Below the pieces are notes generated by a model that searched no databases, was not told the origin of the DNA, and saw only the letters and a list, made by a program, of their open reading frames with translations. From positions 88,943 through 152,942 of the forward strand of contig JALDRG010000011.1 in NCBI GenBank assembly GCA_031315995.1: a stretch of 64,000 bases of DNA, read 5' to 3'. Below are positions 63,168-64,000 of the stretch, piece by piece; within the stretch, counting starts at the first letter, position 1, and every line of letters starts with the position of its first letter. Made by a program: the position numbers and the translations under genes. Origin of the DNA: Nitrospira sp. GTDB lineage: Bacteria; Nitrospirota; Nitrospiria; Nitrospirales; Nitrospiraceae.

Positions 63168-63929
63168 ATGACAATCAATCCGCAGAGGATCGGTTTGTTC
63201 GCCATGGGGCTGTTTGCGATCGGCATCGGTCTCGCTCCGACGCTCGCGTCGGCGAATCCTGATTTGGAGGAAAGTGGACGGCTGTTGGCTATTTTGTTGG
63301 ATGCCGGGCGTGGAACCGTCGCCGCCCATCAGCCGACTATTAACGATGCCGCAAAGGAGGACAAGGGGTTTACTCCCGACGTGTTTGAAAAAGAATTGAT
63401 CGAGAAATTCAAAGGACGCTCGGGCGTTGACCTCAATAATCTAAAAGCCGCGTCTGTTCCACAGACTGCGAAGAGCCTCCTGCCGGAGCTCGTGACGGCC
63501 TCCAAGAAAACCGTGGCCGACAACCAGGCGAAGATCAATCAGAAGGGCGTTGCCTATAAGGGGTTTACACCGGCGCATTTCGGTACGCAAGCCGCGGCGG
63601 AGTTCAGCGCCAAGACCGGTATCTACCTCAAGCAGACGACGCAAGACGCCCTCTTGCGTAACCCGAAGAATAAGGCCGACCAGTTTGAAGCCGGCCTCTT
63701 AGGAAAACTTGCCGAGGCATCCTATCCCCGGCAGGGCGACAAAACGATGAGCGAGACGGTTGACGGCGGAAAAGCCGTCCGGGTGCTGTTGCCGCTCTAT
63801 TACGGAAAAGGCTGTTTGGGGTGCCATGGGGTGCCCAAAGGCGAAATGGATGTATCCGGTTACAAAAAGGAAGGCGCCAAAGAAGGAGATCTCGGAGGAG
63901 CGATAAGTGTGAAGCTCCCGGTCAAGTAG
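63168..63929 (+). CDS. Tll0287-like (DUF3365) c-type haem protein
   Basis: 253 residues from the ATG at 63168 (AGGGAGGGTGT upstream). Signal peptide with cleavage after ASA-N. Residues about 49-90 and 114-155 are similar (TVAAHQPTIND/KGFTPDVFEKE and TVADNQAKINQ/KGFTPAHFGTQ), an internal duplication typical of this family. One haem motif, CLGCHG (Cys216, Cys219, His220), lies in VLLPLYYGKGCLGCHG. The tail is GYKKEGAKEGDLGGAISVKL. A periplasmic haem sensor or electron carrier is likely. A decayed copy lies at 4323. Confidence 0.85.
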   Translation: MTINPQRIGLFAMGLFAIGIGLAPTLASANPDLEESGRLLAILLDAGRGTVAAHQPTINDAAKEDKGFTPDVFEKELIEKFKGRSGVDLNNLKAASVPQTAKSLLPELVTASKKTVADNQAKINQKGVAYKGFTPAHFGTQAAAEFSAKTGIYLKQTTQDALLRNPKNKADQFEAGLLGKLAEASYPRQGDKTMSETVDGGKAVRVLLPLYYGKGCLGCHGVPKGEMDVSGYKKEGAKEGDLGGAISVKLPVK

Positions 63930-64000
63930 CTATACGAGTCACGTTCGCTGTGTGGCTGGGTCGGGGTGTGGCTCCGCCCCCGCGGCACCCCCACGCCCAA

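Noticed and set aside
1..64000. tRNA, rRNA, CRISPR or insertion sequence
   Set aside because: I searched by eye for tRNA T-loops (GGTTCGA), spaced direct repeats and transposase motifs and found none that held up.

Overview
The window is one GC-rich, gene-dense bacterial chromosome segment. The mix of families fits Nitrospirota, most likely a Nitrospira-like organism: Tll0287-like (DUF3365) haem proteins, a PEP-CTERM relic, a class II cobalamin ribonucleotide reductase, a RuBisCO-like protein, HPF/cold-shock and baeRF fragments, and many universal stress proteins. This taxonomic call is inference, because no rRNA or nitrification gene is present. I see no tRNA, rRNA, CRISPR array, insertion sequence or phage module.

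Layout. 1-5 kb: the 3' part of a DUF748 envelope protein, a pentapeptide-repeat protein, a 1-Cys peroxiredoxin, and two decayed genes (a Tll0287-like haem protein and a PEP-CTERM protein). 5-13 kb: a B12-type radical SAM protein, an HD-GYP protein with a damaged HD motif, a RuBisCO-like protein, a DsbA-fold protein, exported unknowns and MsrB. 13-20 kb: Lon, a lipoprotein with about a dozen Gly/Asp/Tyr repeats, and trehalose-6-phosphate synthase. 20-24 kb: an RlmL-like methyltransferase, a Nudix hydrolase, a cysteine-free IscA-like protein, a RelE/ParE-type toxin-antitoxin pair, and an ECF sigma factor with a Cys-rich tail. The sigma gene diverges from a 53-residue metallothionein-like gene that I read directly from the DNA. 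24-31 kb: a YhaO/YhaN (SbcD/SbcC-like) pair, an SDR, a YaaH-family membrane protein and a PilZ protein. 32-39 kb: MutY, MutT and an exonuclease in a row, then the overlapping mtaB-miaB pair. 39-47 kb: three Usp genes with a hydrolase, a cupredoxin, DUF2934 and an AmpG-like transporter. 47-55 kb: a stress-gene stretch (formaldehyde dehydrogenase, SDR, phosphoribosyltransferase, BON and glycine-zipper proteins) that also holds broken genes: a PfpI pseudogene and an apparent deletion that truncated baeRF and HPF. 56-64 kb: class II nrdJ behind two NrdR-like boxes, then PepSY, DUF2231, a two-component pair and an intact Tll0287-like haem protein.

How the genes fit together. Much of the window concerns oxidative damage and repair (peroxiredoxin, MsrB, MutY/MutT, Lon), general stress (Usp, BON, SDR, trehalose) and metal handling (metallothionein-like protein, Cys-rich sigma factor, cupredoxin, two-component system). 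The most testable new points are the sigma/metallothionein module, the repeat lipoprotein, the paired NrdR-like boxes 31 bp apart, the near-leaderless mtaB promoter, and at least four relics of gene decay.
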